NCBI GenBank assembly: GCA_004802725.1
Contig: SGPM01000205.1
Span: forward strand, 1 to 49,815
Source: Antrodiella citrinella
Lineage: Eukaryota > Basidiomycota > Agaricomycetes > Polyporales > Steccherinaceae
Length of the DNA: 49,815 nucleotides
Direction: 5' to 3'
This document shows positions 1-11,203 of this stretch, one piece after another. Each line of letters begins with the position of its first letter. Position 1 is the first letter of the stretch. A model generated the notes under the pieces. The model had not been told where the DNA came from. It ran no database searches and was given only the letters and a program-made list of their open reading frames with translations. A program made the position numbers and the translations under genes.

Positions 1-218
1 ATGTATAGCAAGCAGACAGCGAGCAGATGCAGCTCAAAACGATATTCATTATACGACAATAGATAGCGATCGATGGACATTCGGACACCGGCGCTTCTCC
101 GGCGCTTCCATCAAAGCCATGGTCGGTCATGACTAGCCATGGCTCGGCAACGCTCGGTCACGGTCATTGGTCAATGACCGCGCCTCTCTGGTCACGACTT
201 TCCAAGACTGACACTTAG
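1..218. other. Sequence left of the truncated UGT copy
   Basis: No gene is recognised here. The stretch around 121-180 is rich in short GGTCA/TGACC words. Similarity to the right-hand UGT copy begins only at the end of intron 1, just before 219. The first exon found in the other copy is therefore absent. An ATG near 138 followed by a GT could in principle feed a substitute first exon of about ten codons in the right phase, but it lacks the conserved UGT N-terminal motif. Confidence 0.5.
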
Positions 219-2191
219 GGCATGCCAGGCCTGCCTGTGCATTCGTCGCTCGCGTAGTGCTAAGCCGTCCAGTCTATGTGACTCTGTTCACCACTCCTCG
301 TGTCTGTGCACGTGTGAAGACAGAGCTCTCTCGTTGGTTTGGACCTGAAGACACAGAACGTCAAAAGCTCGTTCGGTATGTACTCAGCGTCCTGTTATCC
401 GCAGCATCCGTTTGATTGCTGTGTTCCCCGTAGGGTGGTGGCGCTTGATAACCTCGTCGAGGGCGCAACAAATCATCTAGAAGCACTAAAACTCGAACAT
501 GAACGCTATATTATTGCTTTTACGGAGGCGTACAGACTCCTCGTGGCTGAGAAGCCTGTGACATGTTTTGATATCAAGGCCGAATTTTCAGCGGTGCCCG
601 CACCGAAGGTAGTTCTCGTCGACGTACGCCTTCAATCTGTTCTCTACGTTTGCGAATGCCCCTTGATGTTCGGTTTCTCCTTTAGTTCATCGCAGGCCAA
701 CTGACACACACCATTCACAAGACCAGCAATGCAAAGGCGATCGGGTTTGCCTCCGGCATGGCGTCGTTCGCATACGTCTCTTTCGCTCCAGTTGAAAGAG
801 GTGGCCGCGCAGATTTTAAACTCAAAGTGTTGGATGAGGTCGCGAGAACCGGCAGAGACCCTATCGAGGTCGCGGACGACGTAGGTGATCTGGATATCCA
901 TGCATATTTCAACTGATCCTTACTGTTGGCACTAGTTGGTCCTCACTTATACCGACGACATTACTCAAATGCCTGGACTGCCAAAGATGTACCACTGGGA
1001 ATATGATCCTCAAGATCTTAAGGTAGGCTTTTTTGTAGTCAATCAATCACGGTTACCTCTACTGAACATATACACATAGCTCATGCTCAAAGGGATTCTG
1101 GGTGGTGTTTGGATGGGACTCTTCGATACGTACGACACATGCGACGGGCTAATCATCACGTCTCCAGAGGTGTATGAACCTCACGCTACAACGGCTACCA
1201 GGGAATGGCTTGCCGAGACCTCGCGCTCTGTGTGGGCCATTGGACCACTTGCGATTTCGACGACCACCCAACAGGCTATGTCTAATGAGGAAGCGCAGTC
1301 GGAGAAGTCTGCCGATATCAAGAACTTCCTTGACAATGCGCTATCGAAGCACAAAGCCCATTCTGTGATTTATGTGAATACCTTTCACGTCGCTCTCGCT
1401 TGTCCCGCCTAACATGTGTTCTAGATATCCTTTGGTTCGAACTTTTGGCCATTTGAGCCTGCTAAGCTCGAGATGTTCATCGATATCATACTGGAGAAAA
1501 ATATGCCTTTCGTGAGTGTCATATACACGGTCTCGTTGTGTCCGGACTAATGCCAGTATGGTCTGATGGTTCAGATTCTCAGCTATGGATCACCGTTGGC
1601 ACAGTTGTCGGATAGCTTCAAGGAGAAAATTGAGCAGTCCGGTCTGGGGGTATTGAGCCGTTGGTCTCCGCAACAGACTATTCTCGCTCATCCGGTAGGC
1701 GACTCTAGAGACATGAATGACTTCACCTTAACATTTGCTTAACACCATTGCGCAGGCATTAGGATGGTTTGTGACTCATGCAGGTCACAACAGTACTATC
1801 GAGGCCTTGCACTCAGGTGTCCCAATGTGCGTTTTATTCCTTGCGTTACATGTTCATGTGCTCACTCAGTTGTTGCAGGATTTGTTGGCCGTTCACCGCT
1901 GACCAGCCCGCAAACGCCGTGTGCCTGACTGAGGTCCACGACGTCGCATACGAGCTTCTCGAGGTCAGGACAGGCAACGGCCTCAAGCCCATCCTACGTA
2001 CCGGAAAGGCACCAGCGAACACGATGGAAGCTCTCCGCGCTGAGGTCAATGAGGTCCTCGACAAGGCCTTCGGAGATGACGGTGCGCGGAAGAGAGCGAA
2101 CGCTAAGAAGCTGCAGCGGCAATTCGAATCTGCATGGGATAAGGATGGTCTGGCTTCTATTGAAATGAAGCGATTCTTAGATACATTATAG
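219..2191 (+). pseudogene. UDP-glycosyltransferase (GT1), copy 1, missing first exon
   Basis: Family-1 glycosyltransferase that would transfer a sugar from a UDP-sugar to a small lipophilic acceptor. Exons read by eye: 219-375, 434-623, 686-880, 936-1022, 1080-1373, 1425-1511, 1575-1694, 1756-1826 and 1879-2191, all in phase. The nucleotide-sugar signature is present: WSPQQTILAHP, then GWFVTHAGHNSTIEALHSGV, then ICWPFTADQPANA. The frame is open from the first matching exon to the stop. The exon carrying the start codon and the N-terminal motif (ending EPWG, present in copy 2) is gone, because similarity to copy 2 stops inside intron 1. No in-frame ATG occurs in the first retained exon. I call it a 5'-truncated duplicate; use of a different upstream exon cannot be excluded. 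Similarity to copy 2 continues past the stop to about 2268. Confidence 0.75.
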
Positions 2192-2393
2192 AGATGAAGG
2201 CAAAGAACAGAATGGACGTTGGGAGGATGGCCAATCTGCTGTAGGTAGATAGTGTTCTGACCGACAATGTAACAATTTGTACCAACTACCCCCCTCAGGT
2301 ATACAATCTCGCTAGTTCTTGTTGCGAGGCCGACTTCAGTACCAGACACTGAGATGGTTGTGGCTTCGAAACTAACATCGACAGTTCCCGCGC

Positions 2394-2906
2394 TCAATCG
2401 AACGGCTTGCAAAGAAGGCGGTGACCAATGCTCCAATCCCTGTGGTCACAACACATGAGCAATGAAGTCGTATACGTCCAAGATACGACTCACTTCTCCT
2501 GGCACTGCCAACTGCAATACAAAACCCGCCAACACCCCTTGCACACGCGCATGCGGTGAACCGCAGGGTGACCGGAGCAAGCACACCCGTTGTAGAAACA
2601 TTTCTTTGGAATTTTCCAGTATCGGCCGTCGTCACTGAGCTTGGAGGGCTGGTGCGCTGTCACCGTAGAGCATCCATTCGCCACACCTGTCGGTTTCGGA
2701 GTGCGCGACCTGTTGCCAGTCCACAGAGGATAAGATGATGTTTCCGCCGGCATCTCTTGCTCCGAACTGTGTGTCAGGAGCGGACATTTCGCCACGGTTG
2801 AGAGACATGAAGGGTGGCGTCTGTCACTCCTATAATTTACAATGAGTGTCTTCAAGCAATAGTGGGGGTTGGGAGGACCACCACGAACCGTGAATAATAG
2901 TATCAT
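2394..2906 (-). CDS. Small MYND zinc-finger protein
   Basis: Two exons on the minus strand: 2906-2494 and 2439-2394, joined across a GTGAGT...CCACAG intron. The joined C-terminus is a MYND-type zinc finger: IPKKCFYNGCACSGH, then RVCKGCWRVLYCSWQC, then QEKDWSIGHRLLCKPFD and stop. The intron splits the codon before DW, and the last His and Cys ligands lie in exon 2, which supports the splice. MYND fingers bind proline-rich peptides, and small MYND proteins are abundant in mushroom genomes. The start is uncertain: an ATG at 2906 gives the longest frame, while an ATG at 2753 gives about 100 residues. The N-terminal part shows no motif and may contain another intron. It sits between UGT copy 1 and erg6; a functional link is not shown. 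Confidence 0.6.
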
Positions 2907-3114
2907 ATGATCACAAGATTAAATGTATGATTGTATGAGCATACCGTGAAGTTGGAAACTGGCCGGGCCAACTTGCAGCTTTGAAGTGTAGTTATGAAAT
3001 TATGAAAGAAACTGCATTACGTGATGGATTTCGGTCTTCTCCGGTCGTACCACCATGCGCGCTGTGATTGGACAAGACGCGGTGGGACGTGACAACAGGG
3101 ATATTTTCCGCGTC

Positions 3115-3124
3115 GATAAAAGTC
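3115..3124 (+). promoter_or_regulatory. TATA-like box of erg6
   Basis: GATAAAAGTC lies about 80 bp before a pyrimidine-rich leader and a 5'-UTR intron. Its position fits a core promoter. This is inferred from sequence only. Confidence 0.35.
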
Positions 3125-3193
3125 GGCCCATTCCTCTCGTCTGTCCCACATTCCTTTTTGTCTTCATCCCTCTTCTTTCTACCCTGCCTCATC

Positions 3194-3394
3194 GTGAGTG
3201 TCTGATTTTTTGTTGACGTTGTTACCTTCCAATCTACGTGATGAAAAAACTTCTCTGCAAAGAAAGACAACTTCGACGTGTTTCGGCACTATGGGAGTAA
3301 TCTCCTTCGGGAGCCATTCAAGTCTCTGAATTTTCTATCTTCTTCAGGATGCATGTCTTGTACCTGGACCAACACTGACTAGTTCCTTTGTCAG
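3194..3394 (+). other. Probable 5'-UTR intron of erg6
   Basis: GTGAGTG at 3194 and a pyrimidine-rich tract ending TTTGTCAG at 3394 frame a 201-nt intron. It sits between a CT-rich leader and the first coding exon, and the ATG follows 12 nt after the acceptor. It is longer than the coding-sequence introns in the window, as leader introns often are. Confidence 0.5.
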
Positions 3395-3406
3395 CTCTTC
3401 GTTGAA

Positions 3407-4634
3407 ATGGCACCCGTTGCTACCGAAAACTCTGCTGACGGACGCAGCAAGGACCGGATGACGAACTACACTAAGTTCTGGGACGAGAACCTGAAGCAGG
3501 AAAACGATGAGCACAACGAGAACCGTCTTTCGAGCTACACTGAACTCGTCAACGGTGCGTAAATTTACCGTCTTCCTCGTTTTTCCTTCTCTGATGTGGC
3601 AGATGTGCAGGTTACTACGATGGCGCTACCGTCTTGTACGAGTACGCCTGGGCTGGCTCTTTCCACTTCTCTCGTTTCAACAAGGGCGAGGGCTTCATTG
3701 CCTCTCTTGCCCGTCACGAACACTACCTCGCCGCCCACATGCAACTCAAGCCTGGTATGCGCGTCCTCGACGTCGGCTGTGGTGTTGGTGGTCCCGCTCG
3801 CGAGATTGCTCGTTTCTCCGACGTCAACATTGTTGGTATCAACAACAACGAGTACCAGGTTGGACGCGCCAGGAAGCATGCCAAGACTGCTGGATTGGAC
3901 GACCAGATCACCTTCGTCAAGGGGGATTTCATGAAGCTCGTTGAGCAGTTCGGCGAGAACTCCTTCGACGCGGTGTACGCTATCGAGGCGACTGTTCACG
4001 CGCCTAGCTGGGAGGGTGTGTATGGTCAAATCGAAAAGATTCTGAAGCCCGGAGGCATTGTGCGTGTCTTCCCAATCTCTCGTCTCTTTTTCATGTCTCA
4101 TCGCATCACTTTGTTAGTTCGGTGTGTACGAGTGGGCCATGACCGACAAGTGGGATCCTTCCATCCCCTTCCACAAGGAGCTCGCCCACAAGATCGAGAT
4201 CGGTAATGGTATTCCTGAGATGCGTCACATCGCCAAGGCTCGCGCTGCGCTCAAGAATGTCGGCTTCGAGATTCTGCACGAAGAGGACCTCGCGGAGCGG
4301 CCTGACGTCATTCCTTGGTACTACCCTCTCGAGGGCGACCTCACCAAAGCCCAGACGTTCTGGGATCTCTTCATGTGCTGGAGGACGTCGTGGTCGGGGA
4401 TGGCTGTCAGCCATTATGGTCTTTGGGCGTTGGAGTCGTTGCGGATGGTGCCCAAGGGTACATGGGAGGTGTGTGAGACTCTGAAGATTGCTGGTCAGGG
4501 TTGTGTAGACGGTGGTCGTACGAAGGTTCGTCTTTCCTTCCACAGTGTTGTTGAGGTGGCGAATCTAACGTGGTTCCTGGATCCAGCTCTTCACACCGAT
4601 GTACCTTGTCATCTGTCGCAAGAAGTCGGAGTAA
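3407..4634 (+). CDS. erg6: Sterol 24-C-methyltransferase
   Basis: SAM-dependent methyltransferase adding the C-24 methyl of ergosterol-type sterols. Exons 3407-3554, 3611-4059, 4118-4525 and 4587-4634 splice in phase to about 350 residues, the usual family length. Visible motifs: SAM-binding [28 protein letters not shown], the acidic [12 protein letters not shown] block, [35 protein letters not shown] and the C-terminal [15 protein letters not shown]. The sterol-binding aromatic region reads [14 protein letters not shown], where yeast and plant enzymes usually have YEYGWGxSFHF; this is the most notable departure. The protein probably acts at the ER or lipid droplets. It lies between the inverted UGT copies and 1.6 kb before the P450 fusion. 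Whether it is the only erg6 of the genome cannot be told here. Confidence 0.93.
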
Positions 4635-6235
4635 AAGTGCTGCTGCTCTCATTCATACCCTTGCTGCATACCCTTGCTACATATACCTCATTGACACTCG
4701 TTTCGGTGCACGTATCTTATTGTTGATTACCTTCAAGTAATTCGATGGATAGAATTTGTGAACTGCTATTGCCACAAATATACTTTTGCATATCATTTCT
4801 TGCGTTGGTCCTTCACAGCGGTTTTCGCAGCTAGTGAAGTGTGGTTTGTTGCGGAGATCTGGTTTGCTATTAAAGGCTGAGTACATACTGAGTAATGAAT
4901 CCATTCGTTTTTAGCGGCGGTATGTGCGGGTGCGTGATGGCGCAGCAAGTACATCCCAGCTGACCAGTCTTCAATGGCTTCCGTGTCCACTGTTCATGCG
5001 ACGGTGGTTGAGAGGACTGTATGTCAAATCGGCATTCAATCGTTGTCCATATGTTTCCCGTCTATTATAAGTAGCTCTCCGAATACACACAGTCCCTAAT
5101 CGTTTGCCATAGCAAGTACTGTATTCTGAGGAGAACCGGTACACGGCGCAGTGGACTCACAGACCAGTGTGGCAAACATACCGAAATAACTAGAGCGCGG
5201 CGGTCTGTCCTGTCATCATTCACTCGAATCCCCTGCCCTCCCCACAACCTCCCCGTATCCTCGTCACTGCGTTCGTAGTCCAGGAATCAGGATGAGCACG
5301 AGCAGATGCCGGAGATTGCCGTGCTCGGTCCTTGAGACGCCCGTCATCCACGGTGAGAGTTGAAACGACGGCAAGTTCATCTTTCCCTCCTTGAAGCTTG
5401 AAGCTTGACCGTCGACGACTATCTCCAATTGTTGGGTGTAAAACAAGATTGAATATCTACAGGTGATCTGTATGTGATGGAACACTTATTCAGTATGTAC
5501 TGCATCGTCTTATCTTTGTGCTTTCGGTGATGCCCTCAATTCTTGAAGCATATCCCGAGGGAGGTATTTCACGCTTGTCATCAGTCGACGTGGGGCTCCG
5601 TGTTGTCGAGATCTGGAGCTTTGAGAAACATCGATGGTAGACCGTACTAGATGCCCTTGTCAGGCTTCATGACTCTCTCCACTGCTTCATCCTGCCGCCA
5701 AGCTTCCTCGGCCCTCTTTCTCCGTGATAAAAGTACTTCACCAACACCCTTTCGATAGCTCGCAACGTTGCGTGGGCGGCTCGTCACCGTCGACGGCAAT
5801 GCTATTACTATTAGGCTCGTCGGCGAGCAGCGGAAGTTTCTTCATCTCACGTCAAATGGACAAGTTTACGCCGTTCGACGTGGTCCTTGCGATCACTTTT
5901 GATGTTCTGTATAGCCATGCATTACTCGACATCCAGGAAAAGATCTAAATCCTCCCTAAACGACCATCTCAGACTATTCGCGTCATTGACAATACGTGCT
6001 GATCTCTCGGCATCTTGGACTGATCGACTCCCGGGCCAAGGCGTCCAATTACCATTCCTCATTTCCTAATCATGCATCATGCTCAGTTTAAAGTTATCTC
6101 TACTCTTCATATATACCCGTCATCTCATCTTGTTTCTGTCCCTCCGCCCATTTTCTCCTTCTTGCATACCTCTCATACCCTTGATTTCTTTTCCAAAGAC
6201 TCCAGCTTTCGCCTCTGCACTCTCATCTATACACC
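4635..6235. other. Intergenic region between erg6 and P450 fusion gene
   Basis: About 1.6 kb holding the erg6 3' end and the upstream region of the P450 gene. Short open frames occur on both strands, but none has recognisable motifs or convincing splice structure. A TATA-like CATATATA occurs near 6109, about 125 bp before the P450 start codon. No repeat or RNA gene was recognised. Confidence 0.5.
6109..6116 (+). promoter_or_regulatory. TATA-like element before P450 fusion gene
   Basis: CATATATA about 120 bp before the ATG, followed by a long CT-rich stretch typical of fungal core promoters. Suggestive only. Confidence 0.3.
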
Positions 6236-9200
6236 ATGACGACAACCATCCCCACACCACCCACCATTCCTATTCTGGGCCATGCTACTCTCATTGACCG
6301 CAGCGTGCCCATGAAGACGTTCATGGATTTGGCCAAGCAATACGGCGAAATATACCATTTCAACGTTCTCGGTGAGTACCGTCGCCTCTATCGATAGCGC
6401 GTTGGCGCTGACATCTACTCGGGGTTTGACAGGCAGGCGAAGCGTGGTCGTTAACTCCTACAGGCTGCTCAACGAGGTCTGCGACGACAAACGGTTCTAC
6501 AAGAATTTGTCTGGACCCCTTGTCGAGACTCGTGCTGGCTTGGCTGATGGATTGTTCACGGTGATGATCATAACATGATCAACGTTATGGAATCTGGCCA
6601 CTAACGTTTCACAGGCATATACTGGTGAAGAGAGCTGGGGGATTGCTCGTACGTTCTCTGATGTCTTGTGTTCGCGTTGCATACAGCTAATGGTCTAAGA
6701 CCGATTGCTCATGCCGGCATTCGGAACCACGGCCGTGCATTCCATGTTCGACGACATGTTGGACGTTGCTTCACAGCTGGTCTTGAAATGGGAACGGTAA
6801 TTGCATCTGTCTCTGCGAGAGCACTCGATCAAGCAAACTCACGCCTTTTCCCCGCAGGTTTGGTGCTTCGACGAAGTTGGACCCTGCTGAAGACTTTACG
6901 CGTCTCACCCTAGACACAATCGCATTGACGTCTATGTCGTACCGGTAAGTCGATTTCCGTATCCCGCAGATAGTACGCTCACGTCTTTTCAAGCATTAAC
7001 TCGTTCTACCGAGTCAGTATTTCCTTGTTCGTATGAACGCTCGAACGCTAAACCGGTTTCGCAGGAAACTCCTCATGAGTTCGTACAAGCTATGGTTGAC
7101 TTTTTGATTGAATCAGGCCTCCGTGCCAACCGCCCTGCTATCGTCACCTCTATGATGCGTAGCTCATGGTACAAGTATGAGCAGGACATCAAGATCATGG
7201 CTGATCTCGCCGACGAGAGTATGTTGCGCATGATTATACATGTCTGGCTTGACACTGATATTGTTTCCAGTCATCGCCGAAAGGAAGCAAAACCCGATCG
7301 ACAAGCAGGATTTGTTGAACATCATGCTGTTCGACAAAGATCATAAGACCGGTCAAGGCCTCTCTGACGAGAACATTAGATTCAATGTACGCCGGTTGTT
7401 CACAATATCACGATATCACCAGTTGACGACCTCGTAGCTTTTGACATTCCTTGTAGCTGGTAAGGAGTTGATCACGGCATGTGCTTTTCCTAACTAACGC
7501 ATCCATCAAACAGGTCATGAAACAACTTCAGGTGCGAATACGACGATATGTGAGGGAATGGAGTCTCATATCTCTGTTCGTTTTAGGGATGCTCACATTT
7601 TCAATGTACTACCTCATGAAGAACCCTGAAGCAATGCGCAAGCTTCGCGAAGAGGTTGACGCTGTTCTCGGCGATGAAGTTATGCAAATCACCGACCTTG
7701 GCAAGATGCCCTACTGTGTCGGTGAGTATTTTTGCGTTTCCTATATCATCTCGTCGCTGATTCTGATACAGCTGTGTTGCGCGAGACTTTACGTCTGAAT
7801 GCTCCAGCCGCGATGCGTACCGTACGCGCGAAGGAAGACACTGTCCTCGCCGGCGGGAAGTACTTTGTTGACACTAACACGACGATCATCATCAATGCTT
7901 GGGCAGTCATGAGGGATACCGAAGTGTGGGGTGAAGACGTATGTCTAATTTTATTTCCTGTGGTGAAGATTTTCTCTGAAACTTGAATGTAGTCTGAGGA
8001 GTTCAAACCTGAACGAATGCTCGATGGGAAGTTTGAGAAGCTGCCTGTAAGTGTGATTTTGGACATAGAAGCTTCACCTCTGACGACGCGATACAGCCCA
8101 ACGCTTGGCAGCCATTCGGATTTGGAAGCAGAGCTTGCATCGTGAGTTTTCCATGAGAACATTCGAATATCGTCTTACTCTTGTCATGAAATACAGGGTC
8201 GCGCTCTCGCGTTGCAAGAAGCTCAGATTGCCCTCGCATGTATCATCCAGAAATTCGACTTCTCTCTGGTCGATCCATCATATGAGTTACAACTCAAGTC
8301 GTCCCTCACAGTCAAGCCCAGTCATTTCTACCTGCACGCCAAGTTGCGCGAAGATAGAGCTCATATTCGCGTCCCATCGAGTGTCTCAACCTCAAAGCCC
8401 GCCTTCAAGACCTCTAAGCTCGGTGGCGCCGATATTAGCGAGCGAGAAGGAGGACATCCTCTCCACGTCTTGTATGGGTCCAACACGGGTTCTTCTGAGA
8501 GCTTTGCTCAGAGGATCGCTGGCGATGCGGCACACTTTGGTAAGTTATTAACGAAGATTCCGCAAGATGTATCTGACATGTATGAAAGGTTTCAACGCCA
8601 AGCTCGGAACTCTCGACTCCGCCGCCAACCGCCTCCCGACCGATCGACCCGTCGTTATTGTCACCGCCTCGTTCGAAGGTCAGCCTGCAGACAACGCTGC
8701 GACATTCGTTGAATGGCTCGAGAACCTCAATGGAAAGCATTTCCCTAACCTTCGTTATGCCGTCTTTGGGTGTGGAAACCGAGAATGGACGCAGACGTAT
8801 CAGCGGATTCCTAAGTTGGTGGACGAGAAGTTGTCAGAGCTCGGCGGACATAGGATCACGGATAGGGGTGAAGGTGATGCTAGCGGTGCCGAATTCTTCG
8901 AGAGCTTCGAGAAGTGGGAGGAGAACTTGTTCAAGGTCTTGAGCAAGGTCAGTCTATGCGTGAGGCTCGCAGCTAACGCGCGGAGGCTGAGATATTATTT
9001 TTAGGAATATGGTACCACTGTCGCGGAGGAAGCTAACACTGGACTCGGTATCGAGGTCATATCTATCGACGCAGGTACTGGACGTGCGTCTGCTCTCCGT
9101 CAGGCCGACGCTTCCCTCGGTACTGTTGTTGAGAATCGTCTCCTCACTGCGCCTGGTGCACCAGAGAAGAGACATATTGGTGAGTCGTTATGAGATCGCC

Positions 9201-10537
9201 GACGTAAGTTCTGATCTGACGAATGATTCTTCTTAGAGTTCGAGCTTCCAGAAAACACTGGATACAGGGCAGGCGACTATCTTGCAATGTAAGGTCGTAC
9301 GACTCTTCATCTTGTACCGGGTCTAATTGTCAATGTTTACAGCTTGCCCACGAACCCTCACCGCAATGTCCAACGTGTTCTCACTCATTTCAACTTGTCA
9401 GCCGAGCAAGAGGTGTGTGCATCGCTTAATTGAAGTGGATTGATTCTAACACACGAGCCTCCAGATTACGCTGGCATCCACTGGACCCACTTCGCTCCCC
9501 GTGGGCAAAGCTATCAGCGTCACCCAGCTGTTCTCTGGCTACGTCGAGCTCTCTCAACCGGCCACCACTCGTGACCTCACCCTCCTTACTCAGGCTGAGA
9601 GCAGCCCCGAAACTGCGGAGAAATTGCATGCCTTCGCTGCCAATTTCGCCGACACGGTGGCGGCGAAACGGCTTTCAGTCTTGGACATCTTGGAGGACTA
9701 CTCGGATATTAAGCTCTCTCTGGGAAGCTTCATCGCTATGCTCCCTGCCATGCGCATCCGTCAATACTCCATCTCATCCTCTCCGCTCTGGAACGAACAC
9801 CGCGTGTCGTTGACCGTGAGCATCCTTGAAGCGACCCCGATATCCGGTCGCTCGGAGCCTTTTCTCGGTGTCGCATCGACGTACCTCGCTGGTCTGCGCC
9901 CTGGAGACAAAGCGCAAGTCGCTATTCGCAGCTCTGCTGCAGCCTTCCACCCTCCCGAGGACTTCACCGTGCCTATCGTGGTGTTCTGCGCGGGAACTGG
10001 TCTCGCGCCTATGCGTGGATTCATCCAGGAACGTGCGCTGCAGAAGAAGGCGGGCAAGGATGTGGCGAAGGTCTTGTTGTTCTTCGGATGCAGAAAGCCG
10101 AACGAGGATTACTTGTACTCGGACACTGATTTAAAGGAGTGGCAGGAGCTGGGCGCTGTGGATGTCAGGCCTACGTTCTCCCGTAAGTCGGAGGAGTCTT
10201 CTGGCTGCAAATACGTGCAAGAGTGAGTGTTTTCGTTCTTGTTTCGACTCTTCGCCTCATTTCTCTTCTCTTCCTAGGCGAGTGTGGAAGGACCGCGAAG
10301 ATATCATTTCTGCGTACGACGCTGACGCCAAGGTATGTTGTGTTTTACCTGATATTACCTGATTCACTCAATGCGTTCCGCCAGTTCTTCACGTGTGGTT
10401 CTCGCAAGGTCGCTTTGGGAGTGAAGGATACCTTGACGGCGATTATCCAGGAGAAACTCAAAGTGTCGGCAGAGGACGCCGCCGCAGCGTTTGGGGATAC
10501 AACAGTTTCCCGCTACGCTACAGACATATTTGACTAG
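6236..10537 (+). CDS. Self-sufficient cytochrome P450-reductase fusion (CYP505/P450foxy type)
   Basis: Soluble fatty-acid hydroxylase type enzyme with P450 and its reductase in one chain, of the order of 1,050 residues over many small exons. P450 part: IPILGHATLIDRS start without a membrane anchor; I-helix AGHETTSG split by introns near 7460 and 7540; ExxR as RETLRLNAP; heme loop PFGFGSRACIGRALALQE with the Cys ligand near 8140. FMN domain: HPLHVLYGSNTGSSESFAQ, then VTASFEGQPADNA and FGCGNREW. FAD/NADPH domain: YRAGDYLAILPTN, RIRQYSISSSPLWNEHR, CAGTGLAPMRGFIQER, and C-terminal FFTCGSRKVA. Introns checked at the heme loop, AGHETT, FMN entry and the last exons keep the frame; I saw no lesion. 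The family oxidises fatty acids at subterminal positions using NADPH. Its position between erg6 and the intact UGT suggests lipid tailoring, which is inference. Confidence 0.92.
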
Positions 10538-10756
10538 AGTCTAGAGTGCACGGGTTTCATAGACGATGATGAGAGAATATCGCGTGCTTTCGTTGCCGCC
10601 GAGGGCAAGTGACCGTGTATTTTTATTTCTGGAATGTATAGTATCGCTAAAGACGTAGAGATTGAATATTGAATATTGACGCGGAGAAAATTGGAGAGAA
10701 ATTGGAAGGTACTATCAACGAACTAGTCTTGCTCACGTTTTCACTGTTTGACCTCT

Positions 10757-11132
10757 GTGCAGCTAACTCCATATTTCTAGCTCGCTTTGTCACAAATCTT
10801 CCTGTGGGGTTTTTGTTTATGTTGTGACCATGAGTGGAAGAGTTCGGAAGTCGGACGCTCGCGAGCACCACAACGCCCCCACCTTCGCCGTGCTTGCAAA
10901 TTGCACCGTGGTCGAAACACGTCCGGAAAATCTCTCCCAGCCTTGCGTGTAGAGTGAACAAGCACGTCTTCGTCGTGAAGACGACCACTGCGACGTTGAA
11001 GTTCGCATCGGCGAGTCCAGACTCCAAAGTAGGCGGCAGGCTCGGCGAGAACATCACAGGTCACATCATAAACAAAAGTCCTATAGTGGATTTCGCGCTA
11101 AAGAGAGCTAGAAATATGGAGTTAGCTGTACA
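10757..11132. mobile_element. Putative MITE-like element with about 75-bp terminal inverted repeats
   Basis: The left end (10757-10830) and the reverse complement of the right end (11058-11132) match closely. The outer core CAGCTAACTCCATATTTCTA is exact, and farther in both arms share TTTTGTTTATG then GTGACC. The whole is about 376 bp, the size of a miniature inverted-repeat element. No clean target-site duplication is seen. It starts exactly where similarity between the two UGT 3' flanks ends (after GACAATGTA). The interior is GC-richer and holds a 136-codon open frame on the minus strand without a recognised domain. Confidence 0.7.
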
Positions 11133-11203
11133 TTGTCGGTCTAAACACTATCTACCTGTAGCGGATTGGCCATCCTCCCAACATCTATTCCATTCTTCGC
11201 CTT

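Noticed and set aside
2990..3270. 92-codon minus-strand frame before erg6
   Set aside because: Covers the erg6 promoter and leader; no motif.
3565..4101. Long minus-strand frame of 178 codons
   Set aside because: Antisense to erg6 exon 2, where codon bias keeps the opposite strand open.
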